From Dama dama (Eukaryota > Chordata > Mammalia > Artiodactyla > Cervidae): 64,000 bases of DNA. Position numbers and translations under genes: made by a program. The DNA lies in the NCBI RefSeq assembly GCF_033118175.1, contig NC_083714.1:10850001-10914000 (forward strand), written 5' to 3'. The notes beneath the pieces were generated by a model. That model was not told the origin of the DNA. It saw only the letters and a list, made by a program, of their open reading frames with translations, and did no database searches. Positions 34,715 through 45,709 of the stretch are shown piece by piece; within the stretch, counting starts at the first letter, position 1, and every line of letters begins with the position of its first letter.

Positions 34715-37700
34715 AAAGCTCTCTCAGGGAGAGAAGAATTCTGGAAGAACCCAGAGCCCAACTCCAGGTTGTTCTTGAGTTCTCACTCAACCCCTTTTAA
34801 TTCACACTTAGCCCCAGGGCCCAGATTTCCCCAGTGATGGAGATAGAAAAGCCTTGCACATCAGTTTATATGCTTCTCTTCCATGTAGGCCACAGGAAAC
34901 CAGGCAAGGTGCCTGTCTTCTCAGAACTCTGAAGGAGGAGCTGAGTGGTTAAGAGCCAGAACTCTGTGCCTACACTGTCTGGGTCTCCCTCAGGTTCCCC
35001 ACTTTCTGGCCTTGCTGAGGTCATCTCAACTCTCTGAGCCCCCTTTTCCTATCTGTAAACATGAGGATAGCACCTCCCCACCCCACCCTGCTGGGATTTG
35101 GTGAGCCTTGTTCAGAATAAAGCATGTGGGGTGCTGAGCTCAGTGCCTGGTGCATCTCAGGAGAGCTGGGCTATTGAAAGTTTCTCCTTTTGGGCCCAGA
35201 CCCTTCAGCCAGAAGGAAGCTCACCCAGCCAGAATGGAGTCCACACAGAGGTTGCACAGCACTGAGGGGTGGGAACAGAAGTCCCTCATCCGGCCCTGGC
35301 CTCTGGTAGCCCTGTGCCCCAAAGAGCCCAGGCTCTGTGAGAGGCTGCCACTGCCCAGCAGGAGGCCCTCAAATATCCCTCTCTTGGTGACACCTTTCAG
35401 CAGCCCTCAGCTCTTCCCGGCTCAGAATTGTTCCTAATCTCTGATTTACTTCCCTCTAGCTGGAGTTGAAACATTTTCTCTCTTGCCCTCTCACAAATTG
35501 AATCCTTCACCAAGCTCTGTAGACTCCACTTCCTAAAAGCACTGGGGCTCTGCCGTGAGACAGACCAGAAGCCTGGTTCTGCTGCTTATTACTGGTGTAA
35601 CCTGGGGAAGTGCTGTAATCATTCAAATCTGGGCTCAGCCATTGATTCATGGTGTGACCTTAGGCAGATTCTTTAAACTCTCCAAATCTCAGTTTGTTAA
35701 TTTCTGAAGTGGGGATAATAACAGTACTTATGTATCAGAGTTGTGTAAGGGTTAAATGAGGTAATAGGGTAAAGTGCCTCATCCTAAGAAGTGGCCATGC
35801 TTGTAGTAACCTCCACACAAACACACAAACCCAGGGACAAAATCCTTACTAACCTTAAGTTTATCATCCATAAATGGACATAACAGTGGTGTCTCTCTCA
35901 GGATTGTTGTGATTATAGTACCATAGGAGATCATGGTGGGTAATGTGAGCAGCAAGTGCCTTGGAGAATGTATGACTACCACTTCCTAAAGACTCGCTCT
36001 TTGCCAGGTTTTCTACCTGGGTTTGTGCACTTGCCCAGAGGTTGCTAAAAGCCTTGCCAGCTGGGGAGTAAACCCAAAACATAGTAACCAACACCAGGCC
36101 CCTGAGAGGTCCAAACAGTGAACTCAGGCCACCTAACAACTTTGTTTGGGAAGAGGATTGGCCACCATTTTACAACAGGGGCCTGGGTCGAAGAGGAGAC
36201 CAACTGCCCACTAGATAACCACACAGGTACAGTCCGGGAGAAGAGGAGAGAGGTGGAGTTGATAACAACTGACCTTGACACCTGAGGGGAGTGGGCCTAT
36301 GGATGGAACGAGCAGTGTCAGATATGGGATTTGAACTGAGGTACATCTGCCTCCAAAGCTCATGCTCTTAATCACTATAATATTAATGCCTGGCATGGAG
36401 GAGGTGCTCAATAAACATTCATTTAATGAAGGAATTCACACAGCTGCCTCTTTGTGGAAAGTTTTCTCTCTCCATCTCTACCTGGGCCCATCCTTCAAGG
36501 CCCAGCTCAAATGAAGACTTGCACTCAACCAAAGTACCCTGTTCTCATTGCTATTGGGAAAACAGGAGCTGGGATGAGGAAGTATGGGCAACTAGGATGG
36601 GCCAGTTAGGTGGAGCCAGAGGAAGGACTCAGTTTTGCAAAGATTTCCACCCCCTCCCGAGTCTGTGCACTGGATTTGATGTTGCTACAATGACTGGATA
36701 CATCCATGACAACAAAGCAACTCACACTGTACTCTGATTAGTCAGAACAGTGACTTCCAATCACTTAGCAACTATGTGGAGGGAAGAGGATTGGAAGCCA
36801 TTTCAGGGCAAGAGACTGGGATGAAAATGAGACAAAATGGCTGCCACTGCACATGCTCAGTAAGGGGGAGGAGAGAGGGAAGTGAGAGGAGCTCATTGAG
36901 TTAAGAATTACTGGCCCAAGGGTTTTAGGATCTTTAAGCCACTGGGGATTTAGGGATTTGTAATTCTATGCTACATAATACCCTAAAACCAAAGATATTG
37001 GGATTCCAAAGATTTTAAATTCCTACTACCTATGGTACAAGGACTTGAGCAATTTTTGAGCTATGAAATGCTCAAATGAAATGAAATGCTGGGAGCCTAG
37101 GACCCAAAACAAGGATTTTAATCTGAACACTGGACATGTTAAAAATACTAATCCCTCTTCAACTTCAAATCAACCTTGGTTTAACCCTTGGGATAGTGGT
37201 TTCAAATAGTCTTTCACACCATCTAGAGACCTCTGATGGTACCTCACAAAAAGGGAGTGAAGAGAGTTTGTTTACATAGAAAGGACACCAAAGTAGGAGT
37301 TCTGTGTCTCCCATTATAATTGCCAGGGCAGCTCCATCTTTATCTGGCTTGTATGTTGGCCCTCTGCATTCAATTCAAAAGAAGGGTGTTCCTGCTGAAG
37401 CTCAGAAGATAAGTTGAAGTCATATTTGCCCTCTGTTTCCTTTTGTTTGTTTGCTTAATGGGGGACAAACAATACAGGATGTGATTGGTAAACCATCAAA
37501 TGGTGCCAGGGAGATCTGGTGGAGATGCCTGATAAATCAATCTTTAGTTGAATAAATCCAGTCATTAGTTGACTCTAGCCTGCTAGCTGATTTCTATCAA
37601 AAAATTAATGATAACCACTGCTACAACTATGATTACTATGAATACCATTACTTATTGTGTGCTTTTACTATGTGCCAGGAGTTGTGCTAAGTACTTTAAA

Positions 37701-38715
37701 TATATTATCTCACTGAATCCTTACAACAACCCTGAGAGGAAGTATCATGACTTTTCCCATTTTACAGATGAGGAGACTGGGGTTCAGAGTGGATAAGTAA
37801 CTAGCCCAAGGTTATACAGTTAGAAGATTGGTAAATTCCACTGTACCTGCAAGCAGAAACAGAATGGCCTAAAAGAATTAAAGTGATCAAAGGTCAACTG
37901 CCTGGCAGCCTTAATTAAGGAACGAAGTTAAATTTTGACCAATAGATGGCACCAGTGTATGTTTAGTGGGCTGCCCAAGGCTGTGTCCAATTAAGGGAAG
38001 TCCCAATGAGGGCTCAGAACTGAAGCAACCTGTCTTAAGTTGAGAGAGGAGAGAAAGAAAGATGGGCAGTGTTCTGCTCCTGAATCAGATAATGCTACCC
38101 TGTCCTGTCTGTAGCTCAGCAAAGACATGGGAAGTCAACAAGTGAGAAGATCTGCAAATCTTTTTCCTTCAACATTTTCTGGGCACCTCTCTTGTGCCAG
38201 ACAGTGTGCTGTGCAAACAAGCCACGTGGTGATATCAAACACAGCCCCATTTTACTGCAGAGGAAGAGAGGTAGATGCTATGGTAGATGGTTGAGGTACT
38301 GAATGATGGGGGCACCCAGCCTGGGCTTGGGAGTCTGGGGAGACTTATCACAGGAGAGGTGTCTGAGCTAGTCCTGTTGGATGCATGGGAGCTTATCAGA
38401 CACAAAAGTGAAAAAGCGTCCCAGACAGCATTAAAGCCACAGAGGGATTAGAATCCATGACACATTCAAAGACAGGAAGCATGAGCTTCAAGTGTTGAGG
38501 GATAAGTCTAAAGAGACTAGCAGAACCAGGCAATTGAACAGCCTAGAATATCAAGTTGAGGACTTGATTTGTGAATGTCTTCGTAGAGAAGCTACAGATT
38601 CCCAGGAAGATCTGCGACTTAAAAAACAAAGTCCAACTATTGCTGAGGCAATGAAAAGCTGTGGTAGGGCTTTGAGCAGGGAGCACAGTCTTTGATCTAG
38701 TGGCCTCTAAGTTTC
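34715..38715. other. Intergenic block with MIR/L2 remnants
   Basis: No gene is seen. Degraded MIRs are recognisable at about 34925-35160 (+), 35545-35800 (+), 36355-36425 (end fragment) and 37640-37830 (-). A diverged local duplication relates 36100-36250 and 36740-36890. Open frames here (for example 35150, 36426, 38492) carry no domain and no consistent splice context. Confidence 0.5.
36104..36890 (+). repeat. Diverged direct duplication (two copies about 640 bp apart)
   Basis: Both copies contain GGGAAGAGGATTGG, preceded by ACAGTGA and a CTAACAACT or TTAGCAACT segment. They are followed by similar purine-rich sequence up to GGAGAGAGG. The similarity spans roughly 150 bp. Whether this is a local duplication or two copies of an unrecognised dispersed repeat cannot be decided here. 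Confidence 0.55.
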
Positions 38716-38932
38716 CCAGGGGCACTAGTGATAAAGAATCCTCCTGCTAATGCAGGAGATGCAGAGACAAGGGTTTGATCCCTGGGTTGAGGAAGATCCC
38801 TCAGAGAAGGGCATGGCAACCCACTCCACTATTCTTGCCTGGATAATCCCATGGACAGAGAAGCCTGGTAGGCTACAGTCCATAGGGTCACACAGAGTCA
38901 GACACAACTGAAGCAGCTTAGCACACACGCAC
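38716..38932 (+). mobile_element. Bov-tA SINE
   Basis: Complete element from GTTTCCCAGGGGCACTAGTG to GAAGCAGCTTAGCACACACG, lying about 500 bp beyond the RIPPLY1 poly(A) candidate. Confidence 0.9.
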
Positions 38933-39446
38933 GCACGTGGAGGATGAATTGCAGCGGGACATGCTGGAGGCAAGAAAATGACTCAAAGGCTGTTTGGAAC
39001 AGGGGTGGGCCTGAGGAGCTGAGCTATGGCAGATACAAAGGGATTTGAGAAGGTAACATTGTTAGGACTTGGTCACCTCTCAAGGCCACTCCCCACACGC
39101 ACAGGCTCATCACCAAGGTTCAGCTGATGCTGCATCTCTCACCTTCCCCCACCTCCAGCTCTGCCTCTGACTTTTAAGCTGCCCTCTGAGGTCCTTTTTG
39201 TTCCCTTTCCAAGCTGTCTTTAAGGTTTAATCAAACCTGATTGCACAAGTTGACCAAAAAGGCCTGGCCCCATGTTGGGCCTCCCGTGGTACATCCCTGT
39301 GAAGAAAGATCTGTCAGTTGACCTCAGGTAGAGCAATGGATTGGCCTTGAGCTGGTTTCTGACCCTCTGCCCATGACTTCACAACATGGGCAGAGTTCAG
39401 TTAAGAAATCAGTCCAGTTCCAGGAAAAAAGGTAAACATCATCTAG

Positions 39447-39452
39447 TTTATT
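39447..39452 (-). terminator. Candidate RIPPLY1 poly(A) signal
   Basis: AATAAA on the - strand, about 530 bp beyond the RIPPLY1 stop codon. It is the first such hexamer I find in that direction. This would give a 3' UTR of roughly 0.55 kb. Confidence 0.5.
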
Positions 39453-39980
39453 TTTCTTCTGATTTGTCTCATGCCAAAATACAGACCCCAGTAGATAACG
39501 GCCAAAAGGGAAGAGGTCCCCAAAGTAGACTGATGTTTTAGATGTCCCCTTTCCTTCCTGCAAGGTCCGTCAGAAAAGCACCCCAACTGGTGTTGGTATT
39601 GCATCCGTGGAAGTGAAGCCAGAAATCAGGCTTACCACAGAAAGACAGGACTTCATGGCCACCTGAATGGTTGGGGAGTCAAAGAGCCCTGAAGAGTGAA
39701 AGTTCTCTGCATAGGCATTCTTCATCCTCATCTGCTCCCTGGGGGGTTCAGAAAGCAAGTTTTCCTTCCCCTAGAGTTCCTAGGACCCTCTCACTGGCAA
39801 CACAACAGCAACCCAATGAGATGCCAGAGGGCTGGGCTCACAGACCTATTGGGTGTAGCCAGGGTGAGCTGGTAACTTGAGGACCCAACTTTCAATCCAG
39901 AGAACTGTTCCTGGGGATTCCTGGCTAATCAACGCCCTGAAATGCTTCCAGGCATAATGAACCCCATCAGACTGACTGGT

Positions 39981-40242
39981 TCAGTTGGGACAGATCAGGG
40001 GCAGGGAGGGAGAATGAGCTGTGGCTCTGTATGGTGCTGACCCTGGTACCTTCACACACCCTTCTGGCCCCTTTCCATCTGCTTCCTCTTTCTTCTCCTC
40101 TTCTCTGTCCTCCACTTCCTCCTCCTCCTCACTGGTTGAGTCCTCATAGAGGTTGATGGTTGCCTGAACAGGGAAGTTCTGCAGTAAAATCTCCCCATCA
40201 CTGTACAGGTAGTCAAAGGAGCAGGATTTAGGCCAGAAGAGT
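39981..40242 (-). CDS. RIPPLY1: RIPPLY1 exon 4 (Ripply homology region and C-terminus)
   Basis: The exon follows TTCTCTGTCCACAG on the - strand and completes the Arg codon split across intron 3. It encodes LFWPKSCSFDYLYSDGEILL and QNFPVQATINLYEDS, the core of the Ripply homology (Bowline/DSCR) domain. FPVQATINLY is the segment through which Ripply proteins bind T-box factors. An acidic run rich in Glu follows. The frame then continues about 30 residues (DGKGPEGCVKVPGSAPYRAT and beyond) to a stop at 39981-39983. The four exons total 549 bp, 182 residues plus stop. From memory human RIPPLY1 is about 151 residues, so this C-terminal extension is a point to check. A GT at about 40047 (after GTGTGTGAAG) could be an alternative donor. 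Confidence 0.88.
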
Positions 40243-40649
40243 CTGTGGACAGAGAAGAAATATGGCCCCAACTTAGACAGGCTGCCATGTGCAGAGGTGT
40301 CAGTAGGGCCAAGAAGGAAACCAGCCCCTAAACTCCTTCTATTTTGCAGTAATGGGTTGAGGTGGAAAAAGAAGAAAGGGAGCTTTGAAACAGAACCTTC
40401 TGGAGTGTTACAAAATGGCTCTCAAAATGGCAGGAAGGTCATGCCTGGTGGGCCTACAGTTGTGAAGAGACCCAGGCCTGGCGTGTATCAATCCTGAAAC
40501 TGATCCCACTTCATACTCCCCACCCCAGAAGGCCTGCAGCCAAGAATTTTCTAGCTCCGTATCCTCCATCTCCTACTAAGGCTTTCTTCACTGATCTCTC
40601 CACAGGGGCTCATTCTTAGGGGTCACTGACAGTGACTCCAGGGAAGGCA

Positions 40650-40800
40650 ACCTTATCCAAGTCCCTTAACCTCTCTGAGCTTCCATTTCCTTGTCTGTGA
40701 AAGAGTGATCATAGCAGTACCTCCCTCCTCCTGCCTTATAGTGCTGTTGTGAGGATTTAAAAGGCTAATAGATCTACATCAGGCTCTGCGCCTGGTGCCA
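40650..40800 (+). repeat. MIR remnant in RIPPLY1 intron 3
   Basis: Recognised by CCTTAACCTCTCTGAGCTTC and TGCTGTTGTGAGGATTTAAA, the conserved core and 3' part of MIR, antisense to the gene. Confidence 0.7.
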
Positions 40801-40809
40801 GAAGCTTAC

Positions 40810-40874
40810 CTGACTGGGTGATGGAACTCAAAGTCAACCTTGGTGACCTTGGCACCTGTTGTCCCACTGGCGGC
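40810..40874 (-). CDS. RIPPLY1: RIPPLY1 exon 3
   Basis: This 65-bp exon lies between the - strand acceptor GAACAG and the donor GTAAGC. It encodes AASGTTGAKVTKVDFEFHHP and then V plus two bases of an Arg codon. FHHPV begins the Ripply homology region and joins in frame to RLFWPK in exon 4. It is too short to show as a long open frame and was placed by phase and sequence recognition. Confidence 0.88.
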
Positions 40875-41146
40875 CTGTTCAAAGCAAAAAGTTAGCATGT
40901 GGCTCAAAGTGCATGGTCAGATAACTGCCTCTTCTGTATCAGGGGTCAGCAACCTGTAGGTAAGATGATCTAGAAGAGACCTTAGACATCTCTGGGTTTC
41001 AGTACTCCCCCATTAGGGGGGTCTGTCCTGCTTCTAGTTGAACAACAAGTGGATAGAGTCCGGGGGGTTGTTTGCTTTCCTGTCCTTGTTCTAACACCTG
41101 TTTGGAGATGGCCCAGGGGACAGAGTTCTACTGGAGCAGAAAAGAC

Positions 41147-41167
41147 ATGGGGGGGGGGGGTGGGGGT
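41147..41167 (+). repeat. Poly-G tract in RIPPLY1 intron 2
   Basis: An uninterrupted run of G at about 41149-41160 followed by TGGGGGTGG. It could form a G-quadruplex on the strand opposite to the RIPPLY1 mRNA sense. Confidence 0.85.
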
Positions 41168-41492
41168 GGCAGAGAATGCCAGGGTTGGGTGCCAGGAGAC
41201 CATGATTCTAGCACCAGCCCCACTGCACATGCACCGTGGAGCCTGCCCATGTCCCTCTCATGCTCTGGGGCTCAGCTTTCTGCACAGCTAAATTGCCCCA
41301 GAGGGCTCCCTGCCTTCCTCCTAGAGCTGTTGTGGGAATCAAAAGTGGGCAAGGCTGGGAAAGTGCTTTTCCAGGTCTGCAGCCCGAGTCGAAGGTCAGA
41401 GGTTAGGGGCCTCTCTGGCAAGGGACCAGGTCTGCGTGCCTGCACGTAGTCATGTGTATGCATGAACACGTAGGATAGGGGCTCCAGCTCAC

Positions 41493-41568
41493 CAAATCCA
41501 CATGTTTCCTCACCTGCCTGGGGAGGTGATTTGTAGAGGACAGCCAGGGCCTCCAGAGACAAGCTCCT
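41493..41568 (-). CDS. RIPPLY1: RIPPLY1 exon 2 (WRPW motif)
   Basis: This 76-bp exon lies between TGTCCTAG and the donor GTGAGC on the - strand. With the split Arg codon it encodes GACLWRPWLSSTNHLPRQVR and then KHVDL. WRPW is the tetrapeptide that recruits Groucho/TLE co-repressors and is diagnostic of Ripply proteins at this position. The phases (one base in, complete codon out) agree with exons 1 and 3. Confidence 0.92.
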
Positions 41569-41774
41569 CTAGGACAAAGAGGAGAGATTAGTTGGTGGAG
41601 GAGAAAGAGTCCGGGCTCCCTGAGATAAGAGAAGAGGCCCTCCAAAAACTTGACTCGCATTCCATCTCCTGCAGGAAGACTTTCCTAAGGACCCTGAGTC
41701 CAGGTCAAGACAGATGGCCCTCCTCTGCTTCAACAATGTTATCATACCCGTTGGATGATTATCTGTTTAGTTAC

Positions 41775-41900
41775 CTTAGAGCTTCTTAAGGGCAGATTTA
41801 TGTTGGATGGTATCTGAATCCCCAACACCTAAGCATAATGCCTGGTACACAGTAGGTGTTTTGGTCAATATTTAGTGAACGGTTAAACATTTGGAGGAAT
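41775..41900 (+). repeat. L2 3'-end remnant in RIPPLY1 intron 1
   Basis: AGGGCAGATTTATG, CACCTAAGCATAATGCCTGG and GAATGAATGAGTG resemble the L2 3' end, antisense to RIPPLY1. Confidence 0.6.
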
Positions 41901-42429
41901 GAATGAGTGTTGGGTAGAAACTATCTTGCCCCCTACCTCCTGCCCCCAAAAGTAGATCTCACAGTTCTGCCCTCTTCCTGGCATGGGGAAAGAGGCCAAA
42001 TATATTTCTGGGTCCACTGCTTCCTCACTAGACTTCAAAAGGTAAGAAAAAAAAGCAAATGGAAAGCTTATGGTGTGGTCAGGAAAGAGACAGTCCCTTG
42101 GTCATCAGCCTAGGGACCTCCTTCCCTGCTCTTCAGCCTAGGTCCTGTCCAATCCAGATTTCCTGGTAGTCTCCCCTTTGCCCCTCAGTGGACTGAGCAA
42201 CTTGGCACGTGAGGGCCTGGCTGCTCAGTTTTCAGCTTTGCCCATTGTCCCCAAGTCTCCTCTTGTCAATCAGAGGGATTAGTGAGGTGAAGAGCCAGTT
42301 GAGATATTAGAGTCTGAGCTGTGGAGGGAGCACAGAAAACAGGGGGGCCCTGGACTTCTCATTTCCTTTGTTGTCCCAGGAACCCCACTAAGCTTGAGTT
42401 CAAATGACCAAAGGCCAAGTTCCACTTAC

Positions 42430-42575
42430 CGTTCATGTTTATTTACTTCTTGTCCAGAGGAGAGAAGGGGCGATGGGTTTCCCAGGTAGGGCAGTGCCAG
42501 GGAGCCCTGTGCTAGGGCTGGAGCTGAGGCCAGGGCCAGGGCAGGGGTGATAGCAGCGGGGGCAGGAGGGTCCAT
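42430..42575 (-). CDS. RIPPLY1: RIPPLY1 exon 1 with start codon
   Basis: This is the first coding exon of a nuclear transcriptional co-repressor that acts with T-box proteins (Tbx6 and Mesp2 pathway) to set somite boundaries. The start is the only ATG near the promoter: it has A at -3 and G at +4, a strong Kozak context. The protein begins MDPPAPAAITPALALASAPA, an Ala/Pro-rich stretch typical of the family's poorly conserved N-terminus. It ends GQEVNKHE plus two bases of an Arg codon, before the perfect donor GTAAGT (42424-42429). Its predicted 5' UTR is about 60 bases. Confidence 0.9.
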
Positions 42576-42660
42576 CCTTAGGGTGTAAAGGCCAGGCAGG
42601 CTGTGGGGGCTGCGATTCCTCAGAATGTCCTGCACTTTTCTGGCTTTTCCTGGGAGACCT

Positions 42661-42668
42661 TTTTATAA
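42661..42668 (-). promoter_or_regulatory. RIPPLY1: RIPPLY1 TATA box
   Basis: On the - strand the sequence is TTATAAAA. It sits about 90 bases upstream of the RIPPLY1 ATG, so transcription would start near 42633 and give a short 5' UTR. A TATA promoter without a CpG island fits a gene switched on briefly in development. Confidence 0.75.
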
Positions 42669-42724
42669 GGCCTGCCTGGACTCATAAATTATTCAGGGAC
42701 ATGCCGGGATGAGATACCTGGGGA

Positions 42725-42727
<3 letters not shown>

Positions 42728-42760
<33 letters not shown>
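42728..42760. repeat. (GT)n microsatellite upstream of RIPPLY1
   Basis: About 16 uninterrupted GT units followed by TATGTGTG, some 95 bases upstream of the predicted RIPPLY1 start site. It is likely length-polymorphic and can form Z-DNA. Confidence 0.95.
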
Positions 42761-42769
<9 letters not shown>

Positions 42770-42812
42770 AGATTTAGGAAAAGGGCCTTGGGGAGGGATA
42801 CCCGTGTTCCTG

Positions 42813-42820
42813 GGTGTGAA
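42813..42820 (+). promoter_or_regulatory. Possible T-box half-site near RIPPLY1 promoter
   Basis: GGTGTGAA matches eight of nine positions of the T-box half-site AGGTGTGAA. It is about 180 bases upstream of the predicted RIPPLY1 start. Ripply genes are known targets of Tbx6, so the position is suggestive, but one half-site is weak evidence. Confidence 0.3.
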
Positions 42821-45700
42821 ATTTCTCCCAGTTGAATAAACAGAGAGTCAATGGTGTGTGTGGGGGGGTTTCTTTACCTCCAAGTCAGAAAGGAAAACAC
42901 AAAAGGGGCAAATCAAACACCATTTGTGCGAATTCCCCAGGTGGTAGCAAGGCCTGAGGGAAGGGAACAGGGAAGTGCCTTAGAAACCACAGAAAGCTGT
43001 CAGGCGCTGGGGAGAGAGACCTGCAGCAAAGCTGGTTTCCAGTGAGGAGGGACAACTGACTCAGCTGAGGCAAGTGAGACTCACGTTATTTCAGTTCAAA
43101 CCCCAAATAGATTGGCCAGGTGGACCTGATACGGGGTGACTACTATGAAGCACATCCCCCGGGTTAGAGAAAAATGGTGAGTCTGGGTGGGGCTGGTCTG
43201 GCTGCCTGTGGGTTGGACCTCGGTCTTCTTTCCATGCCCTCCCCTTTACTGGGCAGTACATTTGCAGAAGTGCCTGACTGAATCCCCTCTCCAGCCTCAG
43301 CCATCAGTGGTTTGAGAAGGGAGCACAGGCAGCATTTGCGGGGTTTCCAGGTCAGATTGCTGATCTCAAAGCTCAGCTTCCAGTCCCGGCGCCAGGGTGC
43401 TGGGGGAGGTCTGCTGAAAGACTGTCTCTGGCCCCAGCGCCTGAGTTCCCAGTGCCTCGGTTCCCTCTAGTGTGAGAGGACGATGCAAGCCCAGTGGTCC
43501 CAAAGGGCCCTGTCAGGCTGAACACTCTGTGACGGGCGCTGGGTAAATGGGTACTGACCCCAGGCAAGCCCAGCACCTGGGTCACAATCCTCTCAGCCTC
43601 AGCCAGTCTTCTGGGCCTTTGCCAAAAAGTTTGCAGTTACAACTACTGGCAGGTTCCTTATGCTTCAGAGGTTTGAAAATATGACTACTGACCTCAGTGT
43701 CAAGCATCGGTGCGGATTTATTTAGCTTCTTGGATATTCATCACAGCTGGGTGTGTAATCATCAAAAATTAGAAACCACCTCAATGTCCACTGATAGGAA
43801 ACAAGTTAGATTATTTAGGGTAAGTCCTTACCACCGAATACTAAGCAGGCACTCATGATTATGTTCTAGGAAGTATAATTATCAACACAGAAAGTTTAGG
43901 AAAAAAAGATGCTAAAAGTGTGAATAATTTGATTCCAGGGCTGTTTTTTTCTCTGTTCACATAACCCCCATTTCCAATTTCAACCCCACTGTGTTCTTTG
44001 TAGCAAAGGAAAACTGGAAACAAGCCAAATGTCTTACTTTAGAAAGCCAGTTAAATAAATCATTGAACAGTTACACAGGTTCATATTAAAACTGGCATGG
44101 TAGAAGATTGGGAAAAGGTAAATATATTGAAGAGTGAAAAAAAGGAGCCTTCACCATATAACTTGGAGGATGATCCTGTTTTAGTAAGAAAAAAAGAAGT
44201 GTAGAATATACAGTATGCAGGGGGGGAAAAAAGTCTGGTTAGAAGAAAGGAGAAAGTTACAGTGGTTTCTGGGAATAAGATTATGGTAGACTTTTACTTC
44301 CTTCTTTAGGCTTTTCTGAGTTTTCCTGAAAGTTCCACAAGCCCTGATACTGTTTGGGTAATTAAAAAGTAAAGACACAAAATTAAAAAGAAAGAAATGT
44401 TTATCCACAGAGAGAAAACTGCTGGGGAAATGACAGCCATTTTCAAATATCTGAGGATTTGACTGAAATGAGATTACACTTGTTCTGTGTGACTTCAAAG
44501 GGCAGGACTGAGGCCCATGGGTAGAATCTACAGGGTGACACATTTTGGCTCAGTCGAAGGAAAACTTTGTAACAGCCCAGCCGCCACCTAACCCAGAGAC
44601 CTGGCACTGGATCGGTTCTCCATAAACAGAGCTTTATTATATGTGGTGAAATGAGTGGAGTCTTGGACTGGGCTAAGCCCTCTGTCCCTGAATTGTGTAA
44701 GTATGGGCTGGATCCCGGATCCTGGATCTTGGAGTGGAAAATCTAGAGGAAGGGGGGAGTGGGGGGATGGCGAGCAGAGCTGATGGGGAGCCCGAGTTTG
44801 TCAGTCTCTGAGGGTTCTTGCTAAATTTACCTCCAGGAGATGAAAATGTGCATGTATTGTGCCACTGGCTCAAAGGAGGGGGCGAGGCTGAGAGGTAGCC
44901 AGGATGAAGAGACTGGGCTGGAAGGAGATGGCACGTGAAGGAGATAGAAGCTGACCTATTGTCAAACCTGAGGATCTTTTTGACTTCTAGGTGGCCTGAA
45001 AATGGTCAGGAGCGGGGAAAGAGAGAAGAGGTAGATATTCCTCCAGAGCCCAGGGCTTATGCCCAACCATCTTGAACTTGTGTCCATTCAGCCACAATCT
45101 TTCACAATCAGGGCCATCCAGCCCCTTCACTTCCCTGAGCTGCAGGCCTGGGGGTTCCCCTCATGCCAGCTCCTGACATCTTCTCCTAGAGCTCAGGTAG
45201 CATTCAGGCCTGTGTCTGTGGATCTTTCTTCTCCAGCTGCACAGCTGCTGTGTCTCACTACCTCCCTAAGAATTGCCTCAGCCTCATTTAGCTTGTGGGA
45301 GGTGAAGCCACTGGCCCCTTTGGGGACTCCTCCTCGTTCTGAAGGATTTAAGAACCACAAGGGTTGCTGGGTAAGAATGGGAACCTGGCTGTTCTCCTTA
45401 GCCCTCAGCACATGAAAGGAGTGAGGTGGCCAGCAAGGTGGCAAGAAAGGTCTGGAATAATCAAAATGAAGAACTTCCTGTCACGGCAGTTATGATCCTA
45501 CCTCTCTTACCCCTAACAGCCTTATGGTGCCTCTGGGTTTTGTCAATGATTGCTTTGCCAGAACATTCAGAGAGGGCTTGGTGCCTCCTCTGGGCCAGAT
45601 ACTTCTGGACCTTGTCAGGCAAGAGAATGAACTATCAAGAGGAACAGACTCTGCCTCACGGTGCTGACAGCTAGGGAGGGAGACAAGACCTGCATGGGAT
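42821..45700. other. Region upstream of RIPPLY1, no gene seen
   Basis: Mixed unique sequence. Frames of 60-120 codons occur (for example 44181, 45059), but I recognise no domain, splice pattern or promoter. A remnant of the CLDN2 5' untranslated exons could lie in this stretch or beyond, as some human CLDN2 transcripts begin near RIPPLY1 (from memory), but I cannot place one. Confidence 0.4.
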
Positions 45701-45709
45701 AGGCTCAAT

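Noticed and set aside
35150..35437. 95-codon frame as a small gene
   Set aside because: It lies over the end of a MIR remnant and unique sequence, has no domain, and no splice or promoter signal supports it.
42576..42635. Upstream extension of RIPPLY1 to a start near 42635
   Set aside because: The codon at 42633-42635 is GTG, not ATG, and it coincides with the predicted transcription start. The ATG at 42573-42575 has a strong context.
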